Below, in pieces: positions 9,835 through 17,381 of a stretch of 64,000 bases of DNA (position 1 is the stretch's first letter; each line of letters opens with the position of its first letter). The position numbers were made by a program, and so were the translations under genes. Origin of the DNA: Desulfovibrio porci (lineage in GTDB: Bacteria > Desulfobacterota > Desulfovibrionia > Desulfovibrionales > Desulfovibrionaceae); the NCBI RefSeq assembly GCF_009696265.1, contig NZ_VUMH01000001.1, positions 310,001 through 374,000 on the forward strand, in the 5' to 3' direction. Below the pieces are notes generated by a model that saw only the letters and a list, made by a program, of their open reading frames with translations, had not been told where the DNA came from and made no database searches.

Positions 9835-10142
9835 CTATTCACGCAGCAAGCCCGCCAGCATCTGCGGTATGGCGTTGGCCTGCGCGAGCATGGCCGTGCC
9901 CGCCTGAGTGAGGATCTGGCTGCGGATGAGCTCGGTCATTTCCAAGGCCACGTCCACACCGGAAATGCGCGATTCCGCAGCTTGCAGGTTTTCCGCCTGA
10001 ATGGAGAGATTGGTAACGGTATTTTCAAACCTGTTTTGCATCGCGCCAAGATGAGCGCGGATGTTGTTTTTTGACCATTGCGCCGTCGAGCCGCTCCAGG
10101 GCCGACTGCGCCAAGCCTTGGGTCTTGATGGAAATGACGTCG
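9835..10142 (-). pseudogene. Flagellin C-terminal remnant
   Basis: The conserved flagellin C-terminal D1/D0 region is recognisable: ISIKTQGLAQSALERLDGAM, then NNIRAHLGAMQNRFENT, ending in AESRISGVDVALEMTE and SQILTQAGTAMLAQANAIPQ. The N-terminal and central portions are absent. The sequence upstream (10143-10324) is proline- and glycine-rich or hydrophobic in any frame and does not read as flagellin. A one-base frameshift sits in a run of A just after the AMVKK segment (near 10065). It is a decayed fragment, not a working gene. The hairpin at 9750-9786 is well placed as its former terminator. A truncated extra flagellin could also act as a donor for gene conversion, but nothing here shows that. 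Confidence 0.85.
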
Positions 10143-10324
10143 CCTTGGGGAACAGGAAGAGTTGGATCAGGTAGGAAAGGGGCAGGAGGATGAACCGGAT
10201 CACCTGCAGGCAGAGGGCCTGGGCCGCCAGTCCCACCGGGCATATCCGTCCAGTCTGCCCGAAATGCAACTCTGCCATATCCGGCAATAAAAAAATGAGG
10301 TCTTCATTTACCGGACTATTTATG

Positions 10325-10352
10325 TGTGTGATTCATAGACATCGTTTCAATT
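10325..10352. repeat. Left terminal inverted repeat of the IS481-like element
   Basis: These 28 bp are the exact reverse complement of 11322-11349. Confidence 0.9.
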
Positions 10353-10380
10353 TTCTGAGTTGAAGCTCCAGCCTGTAATT

Positions 10381-11302
10381 TTATTCCTGGATGTGTTCCC
10401 GCTCCGGATGATAGTCGTCCGCTACCTCTTCAGATAGTGGCGTTTGCTCCATCAATTCGCAGTATCGCTCCATAGGGGTTTTCCCGCTGTGGGCACTGTG
10501 GGGACGCTCCCAATTATAGTAGTGCTGCCATTCAGCCAGAAGCATATCAAGTTCGGGCGATGACAGGTCGATGGTGCTGTAGAACTCAATCTTATCCGTT
10601 TTTTGCGAGCGCTCGACCTTCCCGTTCAAATGTGGCGAGGCTGGCTTGTTCGGACGAAACTTGATTCCATAGCGCTTTAGGCGCTCTTGGACGATAACGG
10701 CAAAAAACTCACGGCCGCGATCCGTCTGTATGCGTTGAATGGGAAAGGGTATTTCCTCAGGGACGCAATCAAGGAAATCCAAGGTATTGTTCGCAGTCCG
10801 GCGGGCATAGACCCGCAAGACACGATAACGGGTACAGTCGTCCACGGCGGTATATTGATACAGGCCGTGAGCAATTTTGCAGGATCCATTTGCACCCGCT
10901 CACCGGGAATCGGGCGCTGGTAATGTGTGAAATCGCTTTTGCGGCGATATGTTACCAGAGGCTTTACCAGATGGTGGCAAAAAACCTTGTGAATGGAGGC
11001 AACGGAAAGAGATATGTCATGGAGCCGTTTCAGCTCGCTTTGTATGCGTCTGGCTCCCAAATACGCCTCTCTCGCAGTTCCCCAATAAGCTCTACGTGGT
11101 CAGGCCCTATCTTGGCAGCAGGAGAACTGTGCGGTCGTCGGCTTTGACTCTTCAGGCCATCAATGCCTTGGGCCTGATACCGCCTGCGCCAGTTACGCAG
11201 AGTCGGACGCGAAATTCCGCAACACCGACAAACAAGCCCGGCATCCCCAGATTCTCCGCAAAGCCTTACCCATTGAAGACGCTGTCGAACTTCTTTTTCC
11301 AT
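10381..11302 (-). pseudogene. IS481-type transposase, frameshifted twice
   Basis: The minus strand carries an N-terminal helix-turn-helix part (CGISRPTLRNWRRRYQAQG), a middle part (GARRIQSELKRLHDISLSVA) and a C-terminal rve integrase core (VDDCTRYRVLRVYARR, then TDRGREF and NGKVERSQ) in three different frames. The frame changes near 11055-11065 and near 10880-10890. The three acidic residues of the DDE site can all be found: Asp in VQMD, Asp in TDRG and Glu in KVER. Joined, the product would be about 305 residues, normal for the family. As it stands the element cannot make a complete transposase without frame changes. IS481 members are normally single-frame, so programmed frameshifting is not expected. 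Confidence 0.85.
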
Positions 11303-11321
11303 TGAGGGAAAAGTACCGGGG

Positions 11322-11349
11322 AATTGAAACGATGTCTATGAATCACACA
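11322..11349. repeat. Right terminal inverted repeat of the IS481-like element
   Basis: These 28 bp are the exact reverse complement of 10325-10352. The transposase start lies 20 bp inside this end. Confidence 0.9.
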
Positions 11350-11411
11350 AGTTACGCAGGCATGTGCTTTTCATATCTCAATCTTCGCGTGCTCACACTA
11401 TCTTCTTAATA

Positions 11412-11519
11412 TCACAAAAATCTCTTTTTGTATTTGTCATAGATAATGTTGCGTCTGAATTTTTGTGTAAATACAGCATGGTATCTGCAATTCAAACGCG
11501 TGTCTCTAAACTTTGATCG
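11412..11519 (-). pseudogene. IS200/IS605-type TnpA N-terminal remnant
   Basis: The segment SKFRDTRLNCRYHAVFTQKF followed by RRNIIYDKYKK matches the N-terminal pattern of Y1 (HUH) transposases of IS200 type. After the KYKK the frame runs into stops and the rest of the protein, including the catalytic HUH and Tyr, is missing. No start codon or ribosome site is evident. Identification rests on a short but characteristic stretch. Confidence 0.6.
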
Positions 11520-11648
11520 TCCATTTTCGCTCTCCTTTGCTGCTACGCAAATCAGGACAACTTTCATGAGGCAAAGGAGAGCCTCTTTTTGACAGATATC
11601 GGCTTCGCCTTTTTGGAACTCCCCACTTGGCAGGAGTTTTTCACCTAT

Positions 11649-11678
11649 AAAAAAGGCCCGCAACGTCAGTCGCGGACC
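11649..11678 (-). terminator. Rho-independent terminator of the tRNA-Arg gene
   Basis: Read on the minus strand, GGTCCGC pairs with GCGGGCC (one G-T pair) around a 10-nt loop and runs directly into TTTTTT. It begins 13 bp after the tRNA 3' end. Confidence 0.85.
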
Positions 11679-11690
11679 AATATTCCCATG

Positions 11691-11767
11691 TGGCGCGCCC
11701 AGGAGGAATCGAACCCCCGACCAAGAGCTTAGAAGGCTCCTGCTCTATCCATCTGAGCTATGGGCGC
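11691..11767 (-). tRNA. tRNA-Arg (anticodon TCT)
   Basis: This 77-nt cloverleaf carries an encoded 3' CCA. The acceptor GCGCCCA pairs with TGGGCGC followed by discriminator G. The anticodon loop is CTTCTAA on a GAGC/GCTC stem, and the T-loop GGTTCGATTC is standard. It reads AGA codons. Broken mobile-element remains lie immediately downstream of its 3' end, the usual side for integrative elements, although no attachment-site duplicate was found. Confidence 0.95.
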
Positions 11768-11922
11768 AGGCCAGGTCGGCGGACAGACCGCCATTTTCGC
11801 GCTCACTATAGAGACGGCGGCCCACCGCGTCAAGATACGTAAAATGTCACGCCTCCATCACTATTCCGTCATGTCTCGCGGCTAGCGTGTGCTCATTCCA
11901 CAACGCTTGCCAAGGAGCAGAT

Positions 11923-13050
11923 ATGCCTTCACCCTCCACTCGCCGGGATTTCCTCAAATACGCCGCCGCTGCCGGTTTTGTCTGCGGCGCCGGTCTGCTC
12001 GGCGCGCCCGCCTCCGCCGGAGCGGCGACCGTTAAAACAATCAGCCTGGAGCAATGCCGGAGCCTGTCCCCGCAGGACATGGCCGCCGTCTCGGACACAG
12101 TGACCGCCGCCTGGCAGGATCTGCGCGACGCCGCCAACAGCATCCGCGACGCCGGGCTGCGTGCGTCCGTGATCGCCATTCTGGACAATCCGGCCCCCAC
12201 CCTGGCCGCCGGGCTGGATCAGCGGGCCGCCGCCGAAGCCCTGATCGACGCCGGGCTGCGTCAAGCCAAGGTCGACGCGCCCCTGCTGCCGCCCCTGGCC
12301 ACCACAGACCGCGCGCCGCAGCCTTTTTCCTCCGCGCCGGGCAGCGGCTGGAACAGCCACCACGCCTATCCCGGCGGCCTGGTCACTCACGTGGCCTTCA
12401 ACGTGCGCGCCACCCGCGCCCTGGGCGAAGATTACGCCCGCATCTTCGGCATGCAGCCGGACATGGACGTGGCCCTGGCCGCCCAACTGCTGCATGACCT
12501 GCACAAGCCCTGGGTCTTCCAGTGGCAGACGGACGGAACCTGTCGCACGGAGCAGCCCCTGGCCGCCACGGGAGAACACCATGTGCTGAGCGTGGCCGAA
12601 AGCATCAAGCGCAAGCTGCCCGCCGAAGTGGTGGTGGCCCAGGCCTGTGCCCATACGCACCCCGGCACGGACAAGGACGAGGCCCAGGTAGTGAGCTGGA
12701 TCACAGCCGCCGCCCTGCTGGCGGGCGTGGACCCGGTGCGCGCCGACCTGCTGGCCCCGGGCGGCAAAAGCCTGCCCCTGCCCCGCCGCGCCGAAGGTTT
12801 TCTGGTCCATCTCGGGGACCATGACTTTGTGCTTTCCGTGCCTGCGGCCCAGTGGCTCACGCCCGTGTTGCGCGACGTGGCCCGCGAGCGCTACGGCCTG
12901 TCCGGCACGGACCTCGACGGCGCGCCCTTCAATCAGTTGCGCAACTACGTCTATTCCCAGGCCAGCATCATGCGCCTCTACGGCGTCCTTGTCACCGAAG
13001 GCCCCAAGGGCGTGGCACGGGTAACCGAAAGCATCGTGCGTCGCGCCTGA
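11923..13050 (+). CDS. Tat-exported HD-domain phosphohydrolase-like protein
   Basis: This 375-residue protein begins with a twin-arginine signal (STRRDFLKYAAAAGF, then an Ala/Gly-rich hydrophobic stretch and ASAGA), so it should be folded in the cytoplasm and exported. The start is the ATG after CAAGGAG; an in-frame ATG 36 bp upstream lacks such a site. The HD signature is HHAYPGG, LVTHV and LLHDLHKPW (His191-Asp192), with later histidines in ACAHTHPG, as in metal-dependent phosphohydrolases. Most HD hydrolases are cytoplasmic, so a Tat-exported one is unusual. It lies 45 bp upstream of a secreted alkaline phosphatase, and the pair probably works on periplasmic phosphoesters. The substrate is unknown. 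Confidence 0.8.
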   Translation: MPSPSTRRDFLKYAAAAGFVCGAGLLGAPASAGAATVKTISLEQCRSLSPQDMAAVSDTVTAAWQDLRDAANSIRDAGLRASVIAILDNPAPTLAAGLDQRAAAEALIDAGLRQAKVDAPLLPPLATTDRAPQPFSSAPGSGWNSHHAYPGGLVTHVAFNVRATRALGEDYARIFGMQPDMDVALAAQLLHDLHKPWVFQWQTDGTCRTEQPLAATGEHHVLSVAESIKRKLPAEVVVAQACAHTHPGTDKDEAQVVSWITAAALLAGVDPVRADLLAPGGKSLPLPRRAEGFLVHLGDHDFVLSVPAAQWLTPVLRDVARERYGLSGTDLDGAPFNQLRNYVYSQASIMRLYGVLVTEGPKGVARVTESIVRRA

Positions 13051-13095
13051 GCCATGCCGTTCACCACTTTCAACCATTTTTTGAAGGAGATCCCC

Positions 13096-14823
13096 GTGAA
13101 CAAAGTTCTTCCGGTCCTGCTGGCCGCGGCCCTTTGCCTGCCCGCAGCGCCGCAGGCCGCCACCGTCTACCCCCTGAACAATGCGGAAATTCTCTCCGGC
13201 GGCCTCTTTGACATCAAGGTGGAATTCGACTCGCGCCTGCCCGATGCCGACAGCGCGCGTCTGACCATCAACGGCAAGGACGCCGGGGAAGTGCTGGGCA
13301 AAAAACCGCAATTCGTGACCGACGAGGACGGCAAGGGCTCGGCCCTGCTGATCCGCGACGCGCGCCTGCCCGCCGGAACCTATACCGTGGAAGCCAAGGG
13401 CGGCAATGAGAGCCAAAACGTGACCTGGACGGTCTATGCCACCGGCAAGCCCCAGGCCAAAAACGTGATTCTGCTGATCGCCGACGGCCTGAGCGTGGGG
13501 CACCGGACCGCCGCCCGCCTGCTTTCCAAGGGCATGACCGAGGGCAAATACAACGGCCGACTGGCTATGGACGACATGCCGCACCTGGCCTTTGTGGGCA
13601 CGGGCAGCGTGGATTCTATCGCCGCGGACTCGGCCAATACCATGAGCGCCTATACCACGGGCCACAAATCCAGCGTCAACGCCATCGGCGTCTACGCGGA
13701 CAGAACGCCCGATCCTTTTGACGACCCCAAACAGGAAACCCTGGGCGAGATTCTGCGCCGCACGGGCAAAAAATCCCTGGGCGTGGTCTCCGACGCGGAA
13801 GTGGAGGACGCCACCCCGGCAGCCGTGGTGGCCCATACCCGCAAACGCGCGGAAAAGGCCGCCATCGTGGAGATGTTCCACAAGGTAAAACCCGACGTTC
13901 TGCTGGGCGGCGGCGCGGCCTATTTCCTACCCAAGAGCGTGCCGGGTTCCAAGCGCAAGGACGACATCGACTACATCCGGAAATTCAAGGACGACGGCTA
14001 TGTCCTGGCGACCTCCAACAAAGAATTGCAGGCTCTGCCCAAGGATGCGAACCGCGTGCTCGGCCTGTTTCATCCCGGCAACATGGACGGCGCGCTGGAC
14101 CGCAAATTCCTGAAAAAAGGCACTGTGTCCAAGTTCCCGGATCAGCCCGACCTCACGGACATGGCCCGCACGGCCCTGGGCGTGCTTTCCCGCAATCCGG
14201 AAGGCTTCGTGCTGGTACTGGAAGCCGGGCTGGTGGACAAATACTCGCATCCTCTGGACTGGGAGCGCTCCGTTTACGACACCATCATGTTCGACAAGGT
14301 GGTGGCCATGGCCCGTGAGTTCTGCGCAACGCATCCTGACACACTGCTCGTCGTCACCGGCGACCACACCCACTCCATCAGCGTGGCGGGCACGGTGGAC
14401 GACCGTCTGCCCGGCACGGAAATGCGGGAAAAGGTGGGCACCTACGGCAAGGCCGGATATCCGCTCTATGAGGACAAGGACGGCGACGGTTACCCGGACA
14501 GCGTGAACCCGCCCAAGCGTCTGGCCGTGTTCTTCGGGGCCACGCCGGATTATTACGAAACCTTCGCCCCCAAGCTGGACAACCCCTTTGTCCCGGCCGT
14601 GAAGGATGAAAACGGCCGCTATGTGGCGAACGCGGCCTACAAGGATGCGCCCGGCGCGGAATTCAGGCCCGGCGTGCTGCCGCGCGACGAGGCCCAGGGA
14701 GTGCATACCGTGGACGACCTGCTGCTGCATGCCCAGGGGCCCACCGCCGAAAACTTCCACGGCTATCTGGAAAATACCGAGGTCTTCAAGCTCATGGCCA
14801 AGGCGCTGGGCCTGGGCCGCTGA
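13096..14823 (+). CDS. Secreted alkaline phosphatase
   Basis: This 575-residue protein has a Sec signal peptide ending near PQAA. The GTG start is chosen because GAAGGAGA lies just before it; an upstream ATG at 13054 has no comparable site. After an Ig-like N-terminal domain (about residues 25-115) comes the alkaline phosphatase fold: LLIADGLSVGH holds the first metal-binding Asp, AADSANTMSAYTTG the nucleophilic Ser179, LEAGLVDKYSHP further ligands, and VVTGDHTHS the Asp-His pair. It should release phosphate from monoesters in the periplasm. No clear Pho box was seen upstream of the two-gene unit. Confidence 0.9.
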   Translation: MNKVLPVLLAAALCLPAAPQAATVYPLNNAEILSGGLFDIKVEFDSRLPDADSARLTINGKDAGEVLGKKPQFVTDEDGKGSALLIRDARLPAGTYTVEAKGGNESQNVTWTVYATGKPQAKNVILLIADGLSVGHRTAARLLSKGMTEGKYNGRLAMDDMPHLAFVGTGSVDSIAADSANTMSAYTTGHKSSVNAIGVYADRTPDPFDDPKQETLGEILRRTGKKSLGVVSDAEVEDATPAAVVAHTRKRAEKAAIVEMFHKVKPDVLLGGGAAYFLPKSVPGSKRKDDIDYIRKFKDDGYVLATSNKELQALPKDANRVLGLFHPGNMDGALDRKFLKKGTVSKFPDQPDLTDMARTALGVLSRNPEGFVLVLEAGLVDKYSHPLDWERSVYDTIMFDKVVAMAREFCATHPDTLLVVTGDHTHSISVAGTVDDRLPGTEMREKVGTYGKAGYPLYEDKDGDGYPDSVNPPKRLAVFFGATPDYYETFAPKLDNPFVPAVKDENGRYVANAAYKDAPGAEFRPGVLPRDEAQGVHTVDDLLLHAQGPTAENFHGYLENTEVFKLMAKALGLGR

Positions 14824-14875
14824 AAAACCATTCCTTCCTCCTCTCCTCCTGAACGCGGAGGCTTACCCTGAACAG

Positions 14876-14907
14876 GGCCGGGGCGGATTTCCCATACCGC
14901 CCCGGCC
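14876..14907 (+). terminator. Hairpin after alkaline phosphatase
   Basis: A perfect 11-bp GC stem (GGCCGGGGCGG with its complement) and 10-nt loop ends 18 bp before the next ATG. There is no T-run, so termination is uncertain. Confidence 0.5.
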
Positions 14908-14925
14908 ATAACCACGGAATCAGCA

Positions 14926-15414
14926 ATGCAAGGCCTGCGTTATTTTCTTCATTGGCTCGCCCCCCTGCTCGCGCCGTTTTTGACCGTGCTCTGGCTGGCG
15001 CATTTTCTCGCCGCCGCGCCCCATGTCCGGGCTCTGGACGCCGGGGCGACGGAATTGGGCTTTGACGAAATATACGCCGCCCAAGGAGTGCTGGGCATGG
15101 AATTTTCCGATAAGCTCAAGGCCCTGAACGGCAAAAAAGTACGGATCAAGGGCTTTATGGCCCCGCCTCTCAAGGCCGACAGCGTCTTTTTCGTCCTTAC
15201 CCGCCAACCGGTGTCGCTCTGCCCCTTCTGCAATTCCGAGGCCGACTGGCCCTCGGACATCATCGTGGCCTACATGGACGACGGCCAGCGCTTTGTGCAG
15301 AACAACGAGGCCATTGCCGCCGAAGGCATACTGGAAGTGGGTTCGGCCACGGACCCGCAAACCGGCTTCGTCAGCCTGCTGCGGCTGACCAAAACCAGGA
15401 TTTCGCGGCTATGA
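14926..15414 (+). CDS. Membrane-tethered or periplasmic protein with CPFC motif, ABC-operon partner
   Basis: This 162-residue protein has an N-terminal hydrophobic segment (about residues 8-31) that may be an uncleaved anchor or signal. The following domain contains LNGKKVRIKGFMAPPL and a CPFCNSEADWPSD motif and looks like a small beta-rich OB-type fold. The nearest family I can name is DUF3299, only tentatively. The stop overlaps the ATG of an ABC ATPase (ATGA), so translation is coupled and the three genes form one operon. The paired cysteines and the histidine-rich permease suggest a metal or redox role. Confidence 0.7.
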   Translation: MQGLRYFLHWLAPLLAPFLTVLWLAHFLAAAPHVRALDAGATELGFDEIYAAQGVLGMEFSDKLKALNGKKVRIKGFMAPPLKADSVFFVLTRQPVSLCPFCNSEADWPSDIIVAYMDDGQRFVQNNEAIAAEGILEVGSATDPQTGFVSLLRLTKTRISRL

Positions 15415-16088
15415 GCGCCCTGTATGCCGAAAATCTGCGCCTGTGCCTGCGCGAAGGCCGCCGGGAGCGGTTCCTGCTGGAAATAGACACCTTACGCCTG
15501 GAGGCCGGGCAATCCTTGGCCGTCAGCGGCCCCTCGGGCGGCGGCAAAACCACCCTGCTGCATGTGCTGGCCGGTCTGCTGCCGCCCTCCGGCGGACGGG
15601 TTTTCTGGGACGAAGAAGATATCTACGCCCTGTCCGAGACCCGGCGCGACGCCTTGCGGGCGGGCGCTGCGGGCATGATCTTTCAGGATTTCCAGCTCAT
15701 GCCCGGCCTGAACGCGCTGGACAACGTACTGCTGCCCCAGACCTTCCGGGGCTGGCGTACCCCGCGGGGGCGGCGCCGCGAGGCGGTGGAACTGCTGGAC
15801 CGCCTGGGCATCGCCGCGCCGCGCACGCGGGTGGAGAAGCTCTCGCGCGGAGAAATGCAGCGCGTGGCCTTGGCCAGAGCCTTTATGAACGATTGCCGCC
15901 TGCTCTTCGCCGACGAACCTACAGCCAGCCTGGACGCGGCCAACGCCGACCAGGTGGCGGACCTGCTGCGCGGACTCTGCCGGGAACGGCGCAGCGCCCT
16001 GATCTGCGTAACCCACGACGCCCGGCTCATGGCCGGTCTGGACCACTGCGTCCGGCTGGACCAGGGCCGACTCAAGGAGGTCGCATGA
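15411..16088 (+). CDS. ABC transporter ATP-binding protein (LolD/MacB-type)
   Basis: This 225-residue ATPase has Walker A GPSGGGKTT, signature LSRGEMQRVALARA and Walker B LLFADEPTASLD. Length and motifs fit the LolD/FtsE/MacB group, which power FtsX-type permeases rather than classical importers. The signature has SRGE in place of the common SGGE or SGGQ. It overlaps the upstream gene and the permease gene by 4 bp each (ATGA), indicating a tight three-gene unit. It should act at the cytoplasmic face of the inner membrane. Confidence 0.9.
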   Translation: MSALYAENLRLCLREGRRERFLLEIDTLRLEAGQSLAVSGPSGGGKTTLLHVLAGLLPPSGGRVFWDEEDIYALSETRRDALRAGAAGMIFQDFQLMPGLNALDNVLLPQTFRGWRTPRGRRREAVELLDRLGIAAPRTRVEKLSRGEMQRVALARAFMNDCRLLFADEPTASLDAANADQVADLLRGLCRERRSALICVTHDARLMAGLDHCVRLDQGRLKEVA

Positions 16089-17269
16089 ATCCCCTGCCCG
16101 TCGTTCAGGCCTCGTTGCGGCGTTTTCCTCTGGTCTCCCTGGCCACGCTGCTGCTGGTGGCCGTGGCCGTGGGCCTGGGCACGTCGGTTTCCCTGTTGGA
16201 ACCCTCTCTGCGCCGGGGAGCCACAGCGGCGGCGGACAAATTCGACCTGCTGGCGGGCGCGCCCGGCAGTGAAAGCCAGTTGGTGCTTTCGGCCGTCTAT
16301 CTGGACGGTACGCCCCTGCCCCTGCTCAGCGGCGACGTGGTCGAAAGCGTGGCCCATGATCCGGGCGTGGCCTGGTTTTCCCCCATTCTGCTGGGCGATA
16401 CCTGGCAAAAACACCCCATCGCGGGCGTGGAAGAGGTATTTCTGGAGGGCGCGGGCCATTTCGCCGACGCCACGGACGCGTTCGCAGGCGCGTTGGTGCC
16501 GCTGGAGCCGGGCCAAAAATTTCACGGCACGCACGGCGCGGCGGCCCTGTCCCCCACGGATGTGCATAAAATGGCCTACACCGTGCGCGGCAAACTGCCG
16601 CCCACGGGCACGCCCTGGGACCGTGCCATCCTGGTGCCCGCCGCCACAGTGCGGGCCATGCACGCGCACGGTCCGGCGGAACACGACGAGGAGCACGCTG
16701 AAGAAGAAAAAAACCATGCGCACGCCGCGCACGACGGGGCCGTATCCGCCCTGGTGATCAAACCGCGCTCCGTGGCCGGCGCCTACCGTCTGCGCGCCGC
16801 CCTGCGCACGGAGCGCAGCGTGGCCCTGTTCCCGGCGGAAGTGCTGCTGCGCCTCTATAACGTGCTGGGAGATGTGCAAAGCCTGCTCAGCGGCATGGCT
16901 TGGCTGGCCCAGGCCGCCGTGCTGTCCGGGGTACTCATGGCGGTGTTCGCGGGCCTGCCCCGCCGCCGCGCGACTCTGGCCGTGTTGCGGGCCCTGGGTG
17001 CGCCACGCGGCTACGGGGCCCTGGCTCTCTGGCTGGAAATGGCCCTGCTGCTGGCCCTGGGCGGCCTGCTGGGCCTGGTTCTGGGCTATGGCCTGACCTG
17101 CTGGGCCGCACAGCTTTTCGCCCAACAGACCGGCGTGCTCGCGCCCGTGAGCCTCGGTGCCGACTTTTTGCTGACCTTCGGCCTGACCCTGGGCCTGGGC
17201 GGTCTGGCCGCCCTGCTCCCTGCCGTAAGCTGCTGGCGCATTCCCGTGGCCGCGGCCTTGCGGGAGTGA
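16085..17269 (+). CDS. FtsX/MacB-family ABC permease with histidine-rich periplasmic segment
   Basis: This 394-residue protein has one N-terminal membrane helix, a large periplasmic domain and three C-terminal helices, the FtsX-like layout. From about residue 192 to 220 there is a His/Glu-rich stretch (MHAHGPAEHDEEHAEEEK then NHAHAAHD) of the kind seen in zinc and other transition-metal proteins. Such a segment is not a normal part of LolC/E or MacB. Start and overlap with the ATPase gene (ATGA) are clear. The operon may handle a metal or a metal-loaded protein, by analogy with zinc-responsive ABC systems that use FtsX-type permeases. Lipoprotein or peptide export is the alternative. Confidence 0.85.
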   Translation: MNPLPVVQASLRRFPLVSLATLLLVAVAVGLGTSVSLLEPSLRRGATAAADKFDLLAGAPGSESQLVLSAVYLDGTPLPLLSGDVVESVAHDPGVAWFSPILLGDTWQKHPIAGVEEVFLEGAGHFADATDAFAGALVPLEPGQKFHGTHGAAALSPTDVHKMAYTVRGKLPPTGTPWDRAILVPAATVRAMHAHGPAEHDEEHAEEEKNHAHAAHDGAVSALVIKPRSVAGAYRLRAALRTERSVALFPAEVLLRLYNVLGDVQSLLSGMAWLAQAAVLSGVLMAVFAGLPRRRATLAVLRALGAPRGYGALALWLEMALLLALGGLLGLVLGYGLTCWAAQLFAQQTGVLAPVSLGADFLLTFGLTLGLGGLAALLPAVSCWRIPVAAALRE

Positions 17270-17381
17270 GCGGAGTCCGGCGTTCCCATACTGTGCTCCC
17301 GCCTGGAGAGTCCCTCCCCGCATTGCCGCCCACGACGATTGTCTGTACAGTTCCGGCACGTTGAACGGCAAGGAGGACGGC

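Larger units (their letters stand above)
10325..11349 (-). mobile_element. IS481-like insertion sequence, about 1025 bp
   Basis: The element is bounded by perfect 28-bp inverted repeats at 10325-10352 and 11322-11349; the outer ends read TGTGTGATTC inward. It holds one minus-strand transposase region of IS481 type. No convincing target-site duplication is seen in the flanks (TATG on the left, AGTT on the right), so either it is very short or the ends have since rearranged. The inserted position lies between the flagellin remnant and the IS200-like remnant. Confidence 0.85.

Noticed and set aside
11929..13881. 650-codon minus-strand frame opposite the HD phosphohydrolase and alkaline phosphatase
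   Set aside because: Shadow frame with Gln/Gly/His-rich sequence and no motifs; the plus-strand genes have signals, catalytic motifs and ribosome sites.
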